Below, piece by piece: positions 18,597 to 27,462 of a stretch of DNA of 45,875 nucleotides. The translations under genes were made by a program, and so were the position numbers. Position 1 is the stretch's first letter. Each line of letters opens with the position of its first letter. Source of the stretch: Candidatus Poribacteria bacterium (GTDB lineage: Bacteria > Poribacteria > WGA-4E > WGA-3G). Location: positions 1-45,875 of the forward strand of contig VXPE01000065.1 in the NCBI GenBank assembly GCA_009839745.1, written 5' to 3'. The notes beneath the pieces are model-generated. The model was given only the letters and a program-made list of their open reading frames with translations. It searched no databases and was not told where the DNA came from.

Positions 18597-18709
18597 TTTT
18601 ACCTTGCGGAAGCACAACGTGCGTCCTATTTATCACGTGCTTTTCTTAAACCTGAAGAAATCCACAGAAACCCTGCGCAGTTGTTGCAGGCTACCCCTTT
18701 GGGCTGACT
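18597..18709 (+). repeat. Dispersed repeat copy between the PorV-type and DUF5683 genes
   Basis: The 113-bp spacer is filled by the repeat. It starts ttttaccttgcgg, has acgtgcgtcctat, tatcacgtgcttttct and aaacctgaagaaa, and ends near gttgttgcaggctac. It matches 33018-33125 block by block. On the plus strand it contains a GTG-initiated frame coding for RPIYHVLFLNLKK, which also appears at the lnt start. I treat this short frame as non-coding. Confidence 0.75.
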
Positions 18710-19833
18710 TAAAACACAATGATTCCCGTTGCCTCAATCAGTCGTTGATTGTTCGGACCGAAACTGGGACCGTAACTCAAATCAAGGTTGAATAAGTATA
18801 CCTTCACACCGATACCGCCGGTAAAATAATCCGTTAGATTCGGTAGATTGATGCCGGGTTCAATTTTATATCCGACCCGAATAGCAAGCAAGTTGCCGAG
18901 CCAATACTCTAAGCCGAGATTCTTTTGAAGGTGCCGCCATTCAAATGCTCGGATACCGACCCCTCGATCGGAAAGCAATTGTTCTTGTGTGAGTTTTTCC
19001 TCTCTTTCGGCGTTAAGTCGATCCAAATCAACGGTTAATTCGTGTGCATCTTCCGCCAATTTATCGATATAGGCTGTGACACCACTAACGAATCGAATAT
19101 GATGATACTTCGCGCGATAAAGACTCATAGACGTGCCGATCCTCAAAAACCGAGGTAACGGATCTGCTTGGTTTTCATCAATAAAAGAGATGCCCGGTCC
19201 AACATTCTGAATCGCGACACCGAGTGTCGTAGGGATAGGTTCAAAAGGCAAAAGATATTGCATTCCCAAATCAACGGCATAAGAACTTCCATTCTCGCGT
19301 CCGAGGACCATCCGAATCATCTTACCGTTGATACCCGCCGATAAAGACTCTGTAATGCGGTCGGCATAAGAGAAGGTCAATGCGAAGTTCGTGCCGAGAC
19401 TTTCTTCACGGAGAATATCAGGCGAATCCGTTGTCACGGCGATTGTGCCTTGTCCCTGGAGCTGGAGTGTCGCGCCGATAGTTCCGACATCCCCGAGGGG
19501 CATCGCGCCTGAGATGAAGGTATAGTATAATCCTTCTCCGGCTTCTCCGAAAGGTGCGCTGTAATCCGTATAAAACATTGAGGCTTGCGCCGCTTTCCTG
19601 CCAGAACGGAATTTACTTTCAGGCATATCTGCCAATCCACTTGGGTTCCAAAGCGATGTGGTTACATCACCTGACATCGCAGAAAACGCGTCGCCGAGTG
19701 CCCTTGCCCGCGCGCCACCGCCAAGGTTTAAAATTTGCGCGCCTGTCCGACCGGGTCCTGCGAGAACCACAATTGGGGAAAAGATGATAAGACATAAAAG
19801 CGGTATGAAGATTTTGCGTCTAAAAAAGTACAC
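18709..19833 (-). CDS. PorV/PorQ family outer-membrane barrel protein
   Basis: This 374-residue protein has a signal peptide (IPLLCLIIFSPIVVLAG). The family signature follows: GAQILNLGGGARARALGDAF, then SLWNPSGLAD. The rest alternates as beta strands of an FadL-like barrel (for example SYAVDLGMQYLL and LLAIRVGYKIEPG). It ends in Phe, as expected for Bam substrates. PorV in Bacteroidetes works with the type IX secretion system; no other T9SS gene is visible here, so that role is not claimed. It is probably transcribed with the DUF5683 gene from the promoter at 19876-19904. Confidence 0.87.
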   Translation of the reverse strand: MYFFRRKIFIPLLCLIIFSPIVVLAGPGRTGAQILNLGGGARARALGDAFSAMSGDVTTSLWNPSGLADMPESKFRSGRKAAQASMFYTDYSAPFGEAGEGLYYTFISGAMPLGDVGTIGATLQLQGQGTIAVTTDSPDILREESLGTNFALTFSYADRITESLSAGINGKMIRMVLGRENGSSYAVDLGMQYLLPFEPIPTTLGVAIQNVGPGISFIDENQADPLPRFLRIGTSMSLYRAKYHHIRFVSGVTAYIDKLAEDAHELTVDLDRLNAEREEKLTQEQLLSDRGVGIRAFEWRHLQKNLGLEYWLGNLLAIRVGYKIEPGINLPNLTDYFTGGIGVKVYLFNLDLSYGPSFGPNNQRLIEATGIIVF

Positions 19834-19875
19834 GAAGTTCCTCCATTTTTTGATTCAATAACAATGCTACTTAAT

Positions 19876-19904
19876 ATTATATAACAACACGAGCAATAAC
19901 GCAA
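19876..19904 (-). promoter_or_regulatory. Sigma70-type promoter for the PorV-type gene
   Basis: On the minus strand, TTGCGT (19899-19904) and a perfect TATAAT (19876-19881) are spaced 17 nt apart. They lie 43 bp upstream of the gene start. Confidence 0.6.
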
Positions 19905-19925
19905 ATCGCTTTAATTTGGTTTACA

Positions 19926-19939
19926 TTCACTGCAGTGAA
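19926..19939. promoter_or_regulatory. Perfect 14-bp palindrome between divergent promoters
   Basis: The sequence ttcactgcagtgaa is perfectly self-complementary. It lies almost centrally: 21 bp from the -35 box of the PorV promoter and 23 bp from that of the DUF5916 gene. Position and symmetry fit an operator for a dimeric regulator of both envelope genes. The regulator is unknown. Confidence 0.4.
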
Positions 19940-19962
19940 AAATATTGTCTTCCTTTTTGATA

Positions 19963-19991
19963 TTGACAAAAAAATAGATACGTGCTAAAAT
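19963..19991 (+). promoter_or_regulatory. Sigma70-type promoter for the DUF5916 gene
   Basis: TTGACA (19963-19968) and TAAAAT (19986-19991) are spaced 17 nt apart. They lie 45 bp before the start codon. Confidence 0.7.
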
Positions 19992-20036
19992 CGGAAAATA
20001 GATTGACACCAAAAGGAGGTCTGAATACACAAACCA

Positions 20037-22226
20037 ATGCGAATAATTGGGGCGCAACTTAGCCCATATCTGATACTATCAATCTCTCTCATCCTCTGTT
20101 TGTGGAACCCTACAATATTGCCTGCAGACACAGATGACGCACCACCCGAAATTCTTACGAACCGCGAGATTAAAGCAGTCCGCATTAAAATTCCTCCAAA
20201 AATCGATGGAAAATTGGACGATGCCTGCTGGCAACAGAGCGCGAAAACCGGTGAATTGCTTCAATTTGAACCGCAGCGCGGTGAACCCGCAACCCAGTCA
20301 ACGACTATCTATCTCGCTTACGATGCCAATAATCTCTACGTCGCCTTTGAATGCTTTAAAACCGACATGGGCAATCTCGCAGCGAATCTGACGCGGCGCG
20401 ATTCCTTCTTTTTCTCCGATGACCACGTCGAAGTTCTCATCGATACCTTCCTTGATGGCAGAAACTGTTATGCGTTCGCCTTAAACCCACTCGGCACACA
20501 AACCGATAGACGTCTGATTAACGAAGGCGCGAACAGACGCACAGGTCAGTCCAGGATCGGTACTGCTATCTCATGGGATTGTGACTGGCAAGGTCAAGCC
20601 GCAATAGGAACGGACAGATGGACCGCAGAATTCGCTATTCCGTTTGCTGAACTCCGATTTTCAAAAGGGACAGAAATAGCAACGTGGGGCATCAACTTCT
20701 GGCGAAACGACGAATCCCCCGCTGAAGAACAGACTTGGGCAGATTTGGGGGACCGTCAATACGCCGTCTCGGAATTTGGACAACTGACAGACCTCCCCAT
20801 TGCTGGATTGGTTACCAAACGACCTACGAAGTTCAAACCCTACGGCACACTCAGACCACAACTCCTGCAACCCGCAGATGGTGAAACATCAACCGCTTTG
20901 AAACCAGACGCTGGTTTAGATATCCGGTATCCGATTGGGGATTTTACGCTTGATCTGACCCTCAATCCAGATTTTGCGCAAATCGAGGCGGATCCTGACC
21001 TGGTGAATCTCACCGACATCCCACTCCGTTTTCCTGAAAAACGCCCGTTTTTTCTCGAAGGAAACGAACTTTTTCAAATGCCCCTTGACCTGTTCTACAG
21101 CCGAAAAGTCGAAGCGCTGCTCGGTGGCGGAAAAGTCATCGGGAAATTTAGTAAGTACAACCTCGCCTTCGTGGGAGCCGTCGCGGGACCGGAAAACCCT
21201 GATCAAGAAATAGAAACGGGTGAACTGCCGCTTGCGAACTACAATTACTCTGTTTTTCGGTTGCAACGCGAGGTCGGTAAAACGTCATCTATAGGGTTTT
21301 TAGGTGTTAACAAACAACGCGGTGCCACCTATGATCGAGCAGGAGGACTTGATGCCCGCATTCAACTGCCTGCCGCGACAAGTCTGAACTTGGAATACGC
21401 AAGAGAATGGAAAGCCGGTGGACTGGACAGAGCAGAGAGGACCGAGGACGACCTTGTCTTCGTTCAACTCTCCCGACGGACGAATGTATTTTCACTCGAT
21501 GCGATCTATGCAGATATTGGGGAATACTTTAACCCTGAAACAGGGTTCGTCCCCCGCGTGGATAGACGTGGCGTGGTTATCAGAAGTCGCTATAATAAAC
21601 AGTACAAAGGGACCCTTGAAAGGCTTCGCGGTGAAATCGAATATGAACGGCTCACGAATCACGCTGGCGAACTGACAAATCACAGGGCGGGTTTTAGTGG
21701 ACTCCTCGGCGTTAAAGACTTTTTTTTCCTCCTTGGACCTGAATGGTACAATCACATTGACGATGACGACAATCGATTATATGAGGACAGGACTGCCCGT
21801 TTCTTCGTCGGGTGGTTTCCACCGAAATATGTGCAAATCCGAAACACCGGTAACTTCGGTCTACGTAATGACAAAAACATTTTCTTTATCCGCCCCGAAA
21901 TCACAATTCGTCCGACTGCCAAACTCAGTTTTGAGTTCATTCTGCAGCGACTCCATGAGAAACATCCCGATGGAACAGCGTGGGAACTTGCTGAATGGAC
22001 GCGTCGCTTTGTCGTGAACTATCAGTTTGCGCAGCGTATGTACGCCAGAACCAGTGCGGAATTCACCTTAGAAAAAGAACGCCGCGTCTTCGCACTCTTC
22101 GCCTATGAGTATCGTCCCGAAAGTAATCTGTTTATCGTCTACAACGACAACCGTAATGTCGAAGGGGACACTGAGCGAATTGTGTTCATCAAAGTCTCGC
22201 ACCTGTTGAAAACCGATCTTTTTTAA
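20037..22226 (+). CDS. DUF5916 outer-membrane protein with an N-terminal CBM9-like domain
   Basis: This 729-residue protein has a signal peptide (ISLILCLWNPTILPAD). The next domain, about residues 50-230, resembles family 9 carbohydrate-binding modules: PPKIDGKLDDACWQQ, then LYVAFECF and DDHVEVLIDTF. The remainder is a DUF5916-type region with FPEKRPFFLEGNELF and many beta strands that suggest an outer-membrane barrel. It ends in Phe. In this family the ligand is unknown; a glycan is possible. AGGAGGT lies 16 nt before the ATG, which is longer than usual. Its stop codon is the head of a repeat. Confidence 0.85.
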   Translation: MRIIGAQLSPYLILSISLILCLWNPTILPADTDDAPPEILTNREIKAVRIKIPPKIDGKLDDACWQQSAKTGELLQFEPQRGEPATQSTTIYLAYDANNLYVAFECFKTDMGNLAANLTRRDSFFFSDDHVEVLIDTFLDGRNCYAFALNPLGTQTDRRLINEGANRRTGQSRIGTAISWDCDWQGQAAIGTDRWTAEFAIPFAELRFSKGTEIATWGINFWRNDESPAEEQTWADLGDRQYAVSEFGQLTDLPIAGLVTKRPTKFKPYGTLRPQLLQPADGETSTALKPDAGLDIRYPIGDFTLDLTLNPDFAQIEADPDLVNLTDIPLRFPEKRPFFLEGNELFQMPLDLFYSRKVEALLGGGKVIGKFSKYNLAFVGAVAGPENPDQEIETGELPLANYNYSVFRLQREVGKTSSIGFLGVNKQRGATYDRAGGLDARIQLPAATSLNLEYAREWKAGGLDRAERTEDDLVFVQLSRRTNVFSLDAIYADIGEYFNPETGFVPRVDRRGVVIRSRYNKQYKGTLERLRGEIEYERLTNHAGELTNHRAGFSGLLGVKDFFFLLGPEWYNHIDDDDNRLYEDRTARFFVGWFPPKYVQIRNTGNFGLRNDKNIFFIRPEITIRPTAKLSFEFILQRLHEKHPDGTAWELAEWTRRFVVNYQFAQRMYARTSAEFTLEKERRVFALFAYEYRPESNLFIVYNDNRNVEGDTERIVFIKVSHLLKTDLF

Positions 22227-22412
22227 TTTACCTTGCGGTTCGGTCAGGTAGATCTGAATTTTAGGGTGCCTTCCCGTATATCCGCCCTCCGCTACGCTTA
22301 CGGGCTAACGGGTTAGGACGAAAGAATACCGCTTAACCGATAACTGAAACCTGAAAACCAATTTTATCTTGCGGAGGCACAACGTGCGTCCTATCTATCG
22401 CGTGTCTTTCTT
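22222..22412 (+). repeat. Compound dispersed repeat leading into lnt
   Basis: Two repeat units sit in tandem. The first (about 22222-22290) starts ttttaatttaccttgcgg and ends tccgccctcc; it aligns to the copy inside the RNase J gene. After a spacer with taactgaaacctgaaaacca, the second unit (22362-22412) reads ttttatcttgcggaggcaca followed by acgtgcgtcctat. It extends into the lnt coding sequence and carries a GGAGG and GTG. Confidence 0.75.
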
Positions 22413-24048
22413 AAACCCGCCTGTACCTTTGTTGGCGGTGCTTTCAGCACTGTTGTTGTTCCTCAGTTTCCCAAATTTAAATCTCTTTCCGTTGGCTTGG
22501 GTCGCGATGGTGCCATTTTTCATTGCCCTGACGCGCGCAACAGGCTGGAAATCCGCTTTTTGGATCGGCTACCTAACCGGTTTCCTGTTTTTCGCAGGAC
22601 TGCTCCCTGCCATTCTTCTACTCTACCCGTATGCAAACATCTTTGCGACGCTGGTAGGGTACCTGCTATTAGTGGGATACACGGCACTCTATTTCGCTGT
22701 TTTCGCAGTGTTGATGCGTTTTGTGCCGAGGCGTTCCAGCATCCTATTTGCTCTGTCCGCCGCATGTATCTGGACAGCATTAGAATGGGTGCGGAGTTGG
22801 GTAATAACAGGGTTTCCCTGGGGAAGCATCGGGTATTCACAATGGAACAATCTGCCGGGGATACAAATAGCCTCGCTCGTTGGTGTACACGGTATCAGTT
22901 TCGTCATTGTGCTCTTCAATGCGAGTCTCGCTACTTTGCTTTGTAACCGTCATCAATGGCAACAAGAACTTCGTGCTGTCGTCCTGTCATTGATCCTGAC
23001 GCTCCTGTGTTTCGGTTACGGGATCCTCCACCTCCAAAAGGCTGACCCCTTAGCGCAGCGTCCAAACGCGTCCCCTCGAACAAACGTTGAGACCTTAAAA
23101 GTTGCGCTCATCCCTGGCAATATCTCACAACTTCAGAAATGGGATCTCCGTCAGTTCCCAAAGATTCTGCAACGTTATATCGAGTTGACGCATAAAGCCA
23201 GCAGAGAAGGTCCTGAGTTAATTGTGTGGCCCGAAACTGCAACACGCAGTAGGGCATTGACAGGTGAGTGGCCCACCTATTACAGAAGATTCTCGCAGAT
23301 GCTTCGGGATACAGGGATTCCACTGCTTCTCGGGACAGCGAACATAGGAGAAACAGACGAAACAATAGGTCAATTTTCCAAAAATCGTGAAAAAAGAGAT
23401 ACGCAAATATATAACCGCGTCCTGTCGATAGCCCCAGATGGAAAGATACACGGGGATTATGCGAAGATGCACCTTGTTCCGTTTGGTGAATACGTGCCGC
23501 TGACACACCTCCTGCCGGATTTTATCCCCAATTTTATCCAGTTTGAACCCTTCGCTCATGGAAAAACAGTAAACCTTTTAACCGTGTTTGACGTTAAAAA
23601 TAAGACAAACACCCGGAAGATAGAGATCGGAGTTTCGATTTGCTTTGAATCGGTGTTCCCAGATGAATTTCGCAGACCTGTCAAAATGGGTGCCAGCGTG
23701 ATGGGGATCTTCACGAACGATGCTTGGTTCAAAGGGACGGCTTTCCCCGAACTGCATCTCTCAATGGCACCTTTCCGCGCCATTGAGAACCGTATTGCCG
23801 TGTTCCGCTGCGCAAATGGTGGATTTACGTGCGTCGTAGACAAGTTCGGTAGGATAACGACACCTTTGATTACACCGGACACCGCTCAGGAAATTCTCAT
23901 CGCATCCGTTCCACTTCTGTCTTCTACGGAACATAAACAAACACTCTATACCCGCTACGGCGATTGGTTTCCGATTCTTTGCGCGCTTATGTGCGTTGCG
24001 GGGTTCGGCAGTCGAGCCCTAATATGGGTGCGTCGTAGACATTCTTAG
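22384..24048 (+). CDS. lnt: Apolipoprotein N-acyltransferase
   Basis: This inner-membrane enzyme adds the third acyl chain to the N-terminal Cys of lipoproteins, preparing them for Lol export. The protein has an N-terminal block of six or more membrane helices and a nitrilase-fold periplasmic domain. The catalytic Glu-Lys-Cys are visible in VWPETATRS, DYAKMHLVPFGEY and GVSICFESV. A final membrane helix follows. The chosen GTG at 22384 gives 554 residues and is preceded by GGAGG; a TTG at 22369 gives 559. The first 14 codons (RPIYRVSFLN) come from the dispersed repeat. prfB follows 18 bp downstream. Confidence 0.93.
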   Translation: MRPIYRVSFLNPPVPLLAVLSALLLFLSFPNLNLFPLAWVAMVPFFIALTRATGWKSAFWIGYLTGFLFFAGLLPAILLLYPYANIFATLVGYLLLVGYTALYFAVFAVLMRFVPRRSSILFALSAACIWTALEWVRSWVITGFPWGSIGYSQWNNLPGIQIASLVGVHGISFVIVLFNASLATLLCNRHQWQQELRAVVLSLILTLLCFGYGILHLQKADPLAQRPNASPRTNVETLKVALIPGNISQLQKWDLRQFPKILQRYIELTHKASREGPELIVWPETATRSRALTGEWPTYYRRFSQMLRDTGIPLLLGTANIGETDETIGQFSKNREKRDTQIYNRVLSIAPDGKIHGDYAKMHLVPFGEYVPLTHLLPDFIPNFIQFEPFAHGKTVNLLTVFDVKNKTNTRKIEIGVSICFESVFPDEFRRPVKMGASVMGIFTNDAWFKGTAFPELHLSMAPFRAIENRIAVFRCANGGFTCVVDKFGRITTPLITPDTAQEILIASVPLLSSTEHKQTLYTRYGDWFPILCALMCVAGFGSRALIWVRRRHS

Positions 24049-24066
24049 TGATTGATGAGGAACAAT

Positions 24067-25171
24067 ATGCTTGTAGATTTAAAAAATCAGGTTGAAGAGA
24101 TGCAGACCCGTCTCGAAGAACTCAGAGGTTATCTTTGACCTGGCTGAAAAACGAAAAGAATTAGCAGAACTTGAAGAGGCGACAATTGCCCCTGATTTTT
24201 GGAGTAATACACAACGCGTTCAAAAAGTCAATCAACGCATCGCCATCCTCCGAGATGAGGTTGGGGCATACGAAAACCTCGCCCTCAAAATTGAAGATAT
24301 CCAAACCCTGCTCGAACTCGCGACCGAAGAGAACGATGAGAGTTTACAAAAAGAGATTGTTGACGGATTGAACACCGTCACACAACATCTCGAACAGATG
24401 GAACTTCGCCTCATGCTAACGGGTGAGTTCGATGCAAACAATGCGATCCTCAGCATTCACTCCGGTGCCGGTGGGATTGACGCACAGGATTGGGCGGGGA
24501 TGTTGATGCGGATGTATCTGCGTTGGTGCGACCAACGTGGCTATCAGACCGAAATCGTAGACCTCACTTCAGGAGATGAAGCCGGCATCAAAGGCGCGAC
24601 AATCCTTGTTACCGGTGCTTCGGCTTACGGCTATCTTCAAGCTGAGGCAGGCGTGCATAGACTCGTTCGCTTGTCTCCCTACGATTTCAACAAGCGGCGA
24701 CACACCTCCTTCGCTGCTATTGATGTAACCCCTGAAATTGACGATACCGTAGAAGTAGATATTCAATCCGAAGACTTGCGGATAGATTTCTATCGCGCAA
24801 GCGGAGCAGGTGGTCAACACGTCAACGTCACGGATTCAGCAGTTCGGATTACCCACAAACCCACTGGAATTATCGTGCAGTGCCAGAATGAACGTTCGCA
24901 GCATAAGAACCGAGAAATCGCTATGAAATTACTCCGTTCCCGCCTTCATGAGAAATATCGCGCCGAACGGGAAGCAGCACTCTCAAAACAGCGGAGCGAA
25001 CGTTTAGACATTGACTTTGGAAGCCAAATCCGGTCTTACGTCCTGCATCCATACCAACGCGTCAAGGATTTGCGCACAAACATCGAAACGGGTAATGTTA
25101 ACGCCGTGTTGGATGGTGCTTTGGACCCCTTCATCGAAAGTTACCTAAAAATGAAGGCGCAGCGGAAATAA
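24067..25171 (+). CDS. prfB: Peptide chain release factor 2, made by programmed +1 frameshift
   Basis: RF2 recognises UAA and UGA and triggers peptide release on the ribosome. The gene starts at ATG 24067 (GAGG upstream). Codons 1-23 end at ...LRGYL, followed by an in-frame TGA at 24136-24138. The sequence agaggttatctttgac matches the known RF2 recoding site. A +1 shift at CTT continues as DLAEKRKELAEL to the stop at 25171, giving 367 residues. The catalytic GGQ is in SGAGGQHVNV. The stop-recognition tripeptide is SPY in RLSPYDFNKRRHTSF rather than the usual SPF. The long frame alone starts at 24092, but the out-of-frame first exon-like part is the real N-terminus. Confidence 0.95.
24125..24139 (+). 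promoter_or_regulatory. prfB recoding (programmed +1 frameshift) site
   Basis: Here agaggttatctttga c combines an internal Shine-Dalgarno-like AGAGGT, the slippery CTT codon and a TGA stop followed by C. In characterised bacteria low RF2 lets the ribosome slip at this site, which controls RF2 level. The SD-like element is weaker than the usual AGGGGG. Confidence 0.9.
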
Positions 25172-25185
25172 TACTGTTTTTTGGG

Positions 25186-25214
25186 TTGCTTTATGGACGA
25201 GACTAAGGTATAAT
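25186..25214 (+). promoter_or_regulatory. Sigma70-type promoter for lysS and the downstream envelope operon
   Basis: TTGCTT (25186-25191) and a perfect TATAAT (25209-25214) are spaced 17 nt apart. They lie 67 bp upstream of the lysS GTG. No other strong promoter was noticed before bamA, so it may drive much of the cluster. Confidence 0.6.
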
Positions 25215-25281
25215 TGTTAAAATATTCCTGAAGTATAGCACCAGTCTATCACAGAAAATAAAATAACAGAGGGGAAGAGTA

Positions 25282-26754
25282 GTGGAAGAAACAAAGGACC
25301 TCATTCAGCAACGTCGCGAGAAGTTAGACGAAATTCGCAACTTTGGTGTAGAGCCATACCCGCATAAATACGAACCTACACACACGACTTCCGCCATTCA
25401 TAGAGACTTTGCTGACATTCAAGAAACACCCGATGAAACCCAGAAAATCCGAATCGCCGGTCGGATCATGACGAAGCGCGACCACGGAAAAAGTAGTTTC
25501 GCACATCTGCAAGACAGTGAAGGCAGAATTCAAATCTACGTTCGACGGGACAGTGTAGGCGCAGAACCGTATAAAATCTATCGACGCTTTGATACCGGTG
25601 ATATTGTTGGTGCCGAAGGATCGGTCTTCCGGACACGCACCGGTGAACTCACCGTTCTTGTTGATGCTGTCCATCTCCTTTCCAAATCCGTTCGACCGCT
25701 CCCTGAAAAATGGCACGGTTTACAAGATAAACAGACACGCTACAGACAACGCTACGCAGACCTCATCATGAACCCAGAGGTAAAGGACGTTTTCCTTAAA
25801 AGGACCCGCATCGTTCAAGCGATCCGTGACATGCTCAATGCGCAAAACTTTGTTGAAGTCGAAACGCCCGTCCTTCAACCTATTTACGGTGGGGCAAACG
25901 CTCGCCCCTTCACAACGTATCACAATACATTGGAACAATCGCTCTATCTGCGGATCGCAAATGAACTTTACCTCAAGCGTCTCATCGTCGGAGGGTTTGA
26001 TCGTGTTTATGAGTTCTCGCGCGACTTTCGAAACGAGGGAATGGACAGGGACCATAACCCCGAATTCACAATGCTGGAACTCTATCAAGCCTACGCAGAC
26101 TACATCCAGATCATGGAACTCACTGAAACCCTAATCGCTGACACAGCGAAAACCCTTCACGGAACAACGAAAATTCAGTATCAGGAACATGAACTTGACC
26201 TCATACCCCCTTGGCGTAGATTGCGCATGGTCGATGCCGTTCGCGAATACAGCGGTATAGATCCGGGTCCACTTTCAGCCGATGAACTCTACAAAGCAGC
26301 AGTTGACGCGGGGGTTGACTTAGCGGGTGATGAGACGAAAGGCAAAATTATAGCCGAACTCTTTGACGCATTCGCAGAATCGAAACTGATCCAGCCGACA
26401 TTTATAACAGATTATCCCATCGAGGTCTCACCGTTTGCCAAAAAGAAGCCCGATACTCCAGAGTTCGTCGAACGTTTTGAGGTTTTTATCTGCGGCATGG
26501 AATTCGCAAACGCCTTTAGTGAACTCAACGATCCGATCGACCAACGCCAACGTTTTCTTGAGCAGGCGAACAATTTGGAGGCTGGGGATGACGAAGCCTT
26601 CATGGTAGATGAAGATTATTTACGGGCCTTGGAATACGGGATGCCGCCGACAGGTGGACTCGGCATCGGTATCGACCGATTGACAATGTTGCTAACAAAC
26701 CAATACTCCATCCGAGACGTAATCTTATTTCCGCAAATGCGTCCGGAACGCTAA
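25282..26754 (+). CDS. lysS: Lysine--tRNA ligase, class II
   Basis: This 490-residue enzyme charges tRNA-Lys. The N-terminal OB-fold anticodon-binding domain spans about residues 55-150 (IRIAGRIMTKRDHGK). The class II core follows: motif 1 around VETPVLQPIYGGANARPF, motif 2 FRNEGMDRDHNPEFTMLE and motif 3 GLGIGIDRLTMLL. The start is GTG with AGAGGGG eight bases upstream. lysS directly before lol and bam genes is an arrangement seen in several diderm phyla. The start and length are normal for the family. Confidence 0.97.
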   Translation: MEETKDLIQQRREKLDEIRNFGVEPYPHKYEPTHTTSAIHRDFADIQETPDETQKIRIAGRIMTKRDHGKSSFAHLQDSEGRIQIYVRRDSVGAEPYKIYRRFDTGDIVGAEGSVFRTRTGELTVLVDAVHLLSKSVRPLPEKWHGLQDKQTRYRQRYADLIMNPEVKDVFLKRTRIVQAIRDMLNAQNFVEVETPVLQPIYGGANARPFTTYHNTLEQSLYLRIANELYLKRLIVGGFDRVYEFSRDFRNEGMDRDHNPEFTMLELYQAYADYIQIMELTETLIADTAKTLHGTTKIQYQEHELDLIPPWRRLRMVDAVREYSGIDPGPLSADELYKAAVDAGVDLAGDETKGKIIAELFDAFAESKLIQPTFITDYPIEVSPFAKKKPDTPEFVERFEVFICGMEFANAFSELNDPIDQRQRFLEQANNLEAGDDEAFMVDEDYLRALEYGMPPTGGLGIGIDRLTMLLTNQYSIRDVILFPQMRPER

Positions 26755-26818
26755 CCAGAAAGATATTTTTTGAAGATACACTTCAATGCCGTATACTAAA
26801 AAGTGAGTTCGTAGAGAA

Positions 26819-27385
26819 ATGAGGACCGCACCACCCCTTCTTACGGAAAGGCTGCTACTTCGTTCACTGACCCTTGGAGATGCCACCGATGTGCAACGCC
26901 TGGCTGGTGATCGTGACATAGCCGCAACGTTAGCGACCCTGCCGCATCCCTATGAAAATGGTATGGCGGAGAAATGGATTCGTTCCTGTTACGAAAAGTT
27001 TCAAAAAGACGAAGCACTCAATTTCGCAATTACGCTGAGAACAGACAAAAACTTAATCGGTGGGATAGCACTGAGACTCGATCAAGAAAACGAGAGGGGT
27101 GAACTCGGTTATTGGATTGGGAAATCGTACTGGAACTGCGGGTATGCCACAGAAGCAGCAAAGGCTGTTGTGGCGTATGGTTTTAAAGTGTTGAAGTTGA
27201 ATCGAATTTATGCTTACCACTTCACACGAAATCCCGCCTCTGGGCGAGTGTTGGAAAAAGTCGGAATGCGCTACGAAGGCTATCGCCGACAACATACAAA
27301 AAAATGGGGAAATTTTGAGGATTCAATGGGATACGGGATGCTAAAGGCGGACTTCGATGCTAAAGCTGTTAAAGAACCGTTGTGA
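26819..27385 (+). CDS. GNAT family N-acetyltransferase (RimJ/RimL-like)
   Basis: This 188-residue protein has the RimJ/RimL form of the GNAT fold. Key stretches are LTERLLLRSLTLGDA at the start, ELGYWIGKSYWNCGYATEAAKAV for acetyl-CoA binding, and NPASGRVLEKVGMRYEG near the end. Relatives acetylate ribosomal proteins, other protein N-termini or small molecules; the substrate cannot be read from sequence. It sits 64 bp after lysS and 77 bp before lolC. Confidence 0.9.
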   Translation: MRTAPPLLTERLLLRSLTLGDATDVQRLAGDRDIAATLATLPHPYENGMAEKWIRSCYEKFQKDEALNFAITLRTDKNLIGGIALRLDQENERGELGYWIGKSYWNCGYATEAAKAVVAYGFKVLKLNRIYAYHFTRNPASGRVLEKVGMRYEGYRRQHTKKWGNFEDSMGYGMLKADFDAKAVKEPL

Positions 27386-27462
27386 GGTTATCAAAAGTTT
27401 CTTACCCATCGGAAAACTGCAAGGACAACGGACGCAGCAGCTCAGGAGAAATAGCTTAAAAA

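Noticed and set aside
18604-18795. 63-residue frame beginning with the repeat
   Set aside because: It starts in a dispersed repeat and runs antisense into the end of the PorV-type gene; the same peptide start appears in other repeat copies.
18709-19833. Type IX secretion locus based on the PorV-type protein
   Set aside because: No PorT, SprA, GldKLMN or PorU-like genes are in the window; the PorV/PorQ family alone is not enough.
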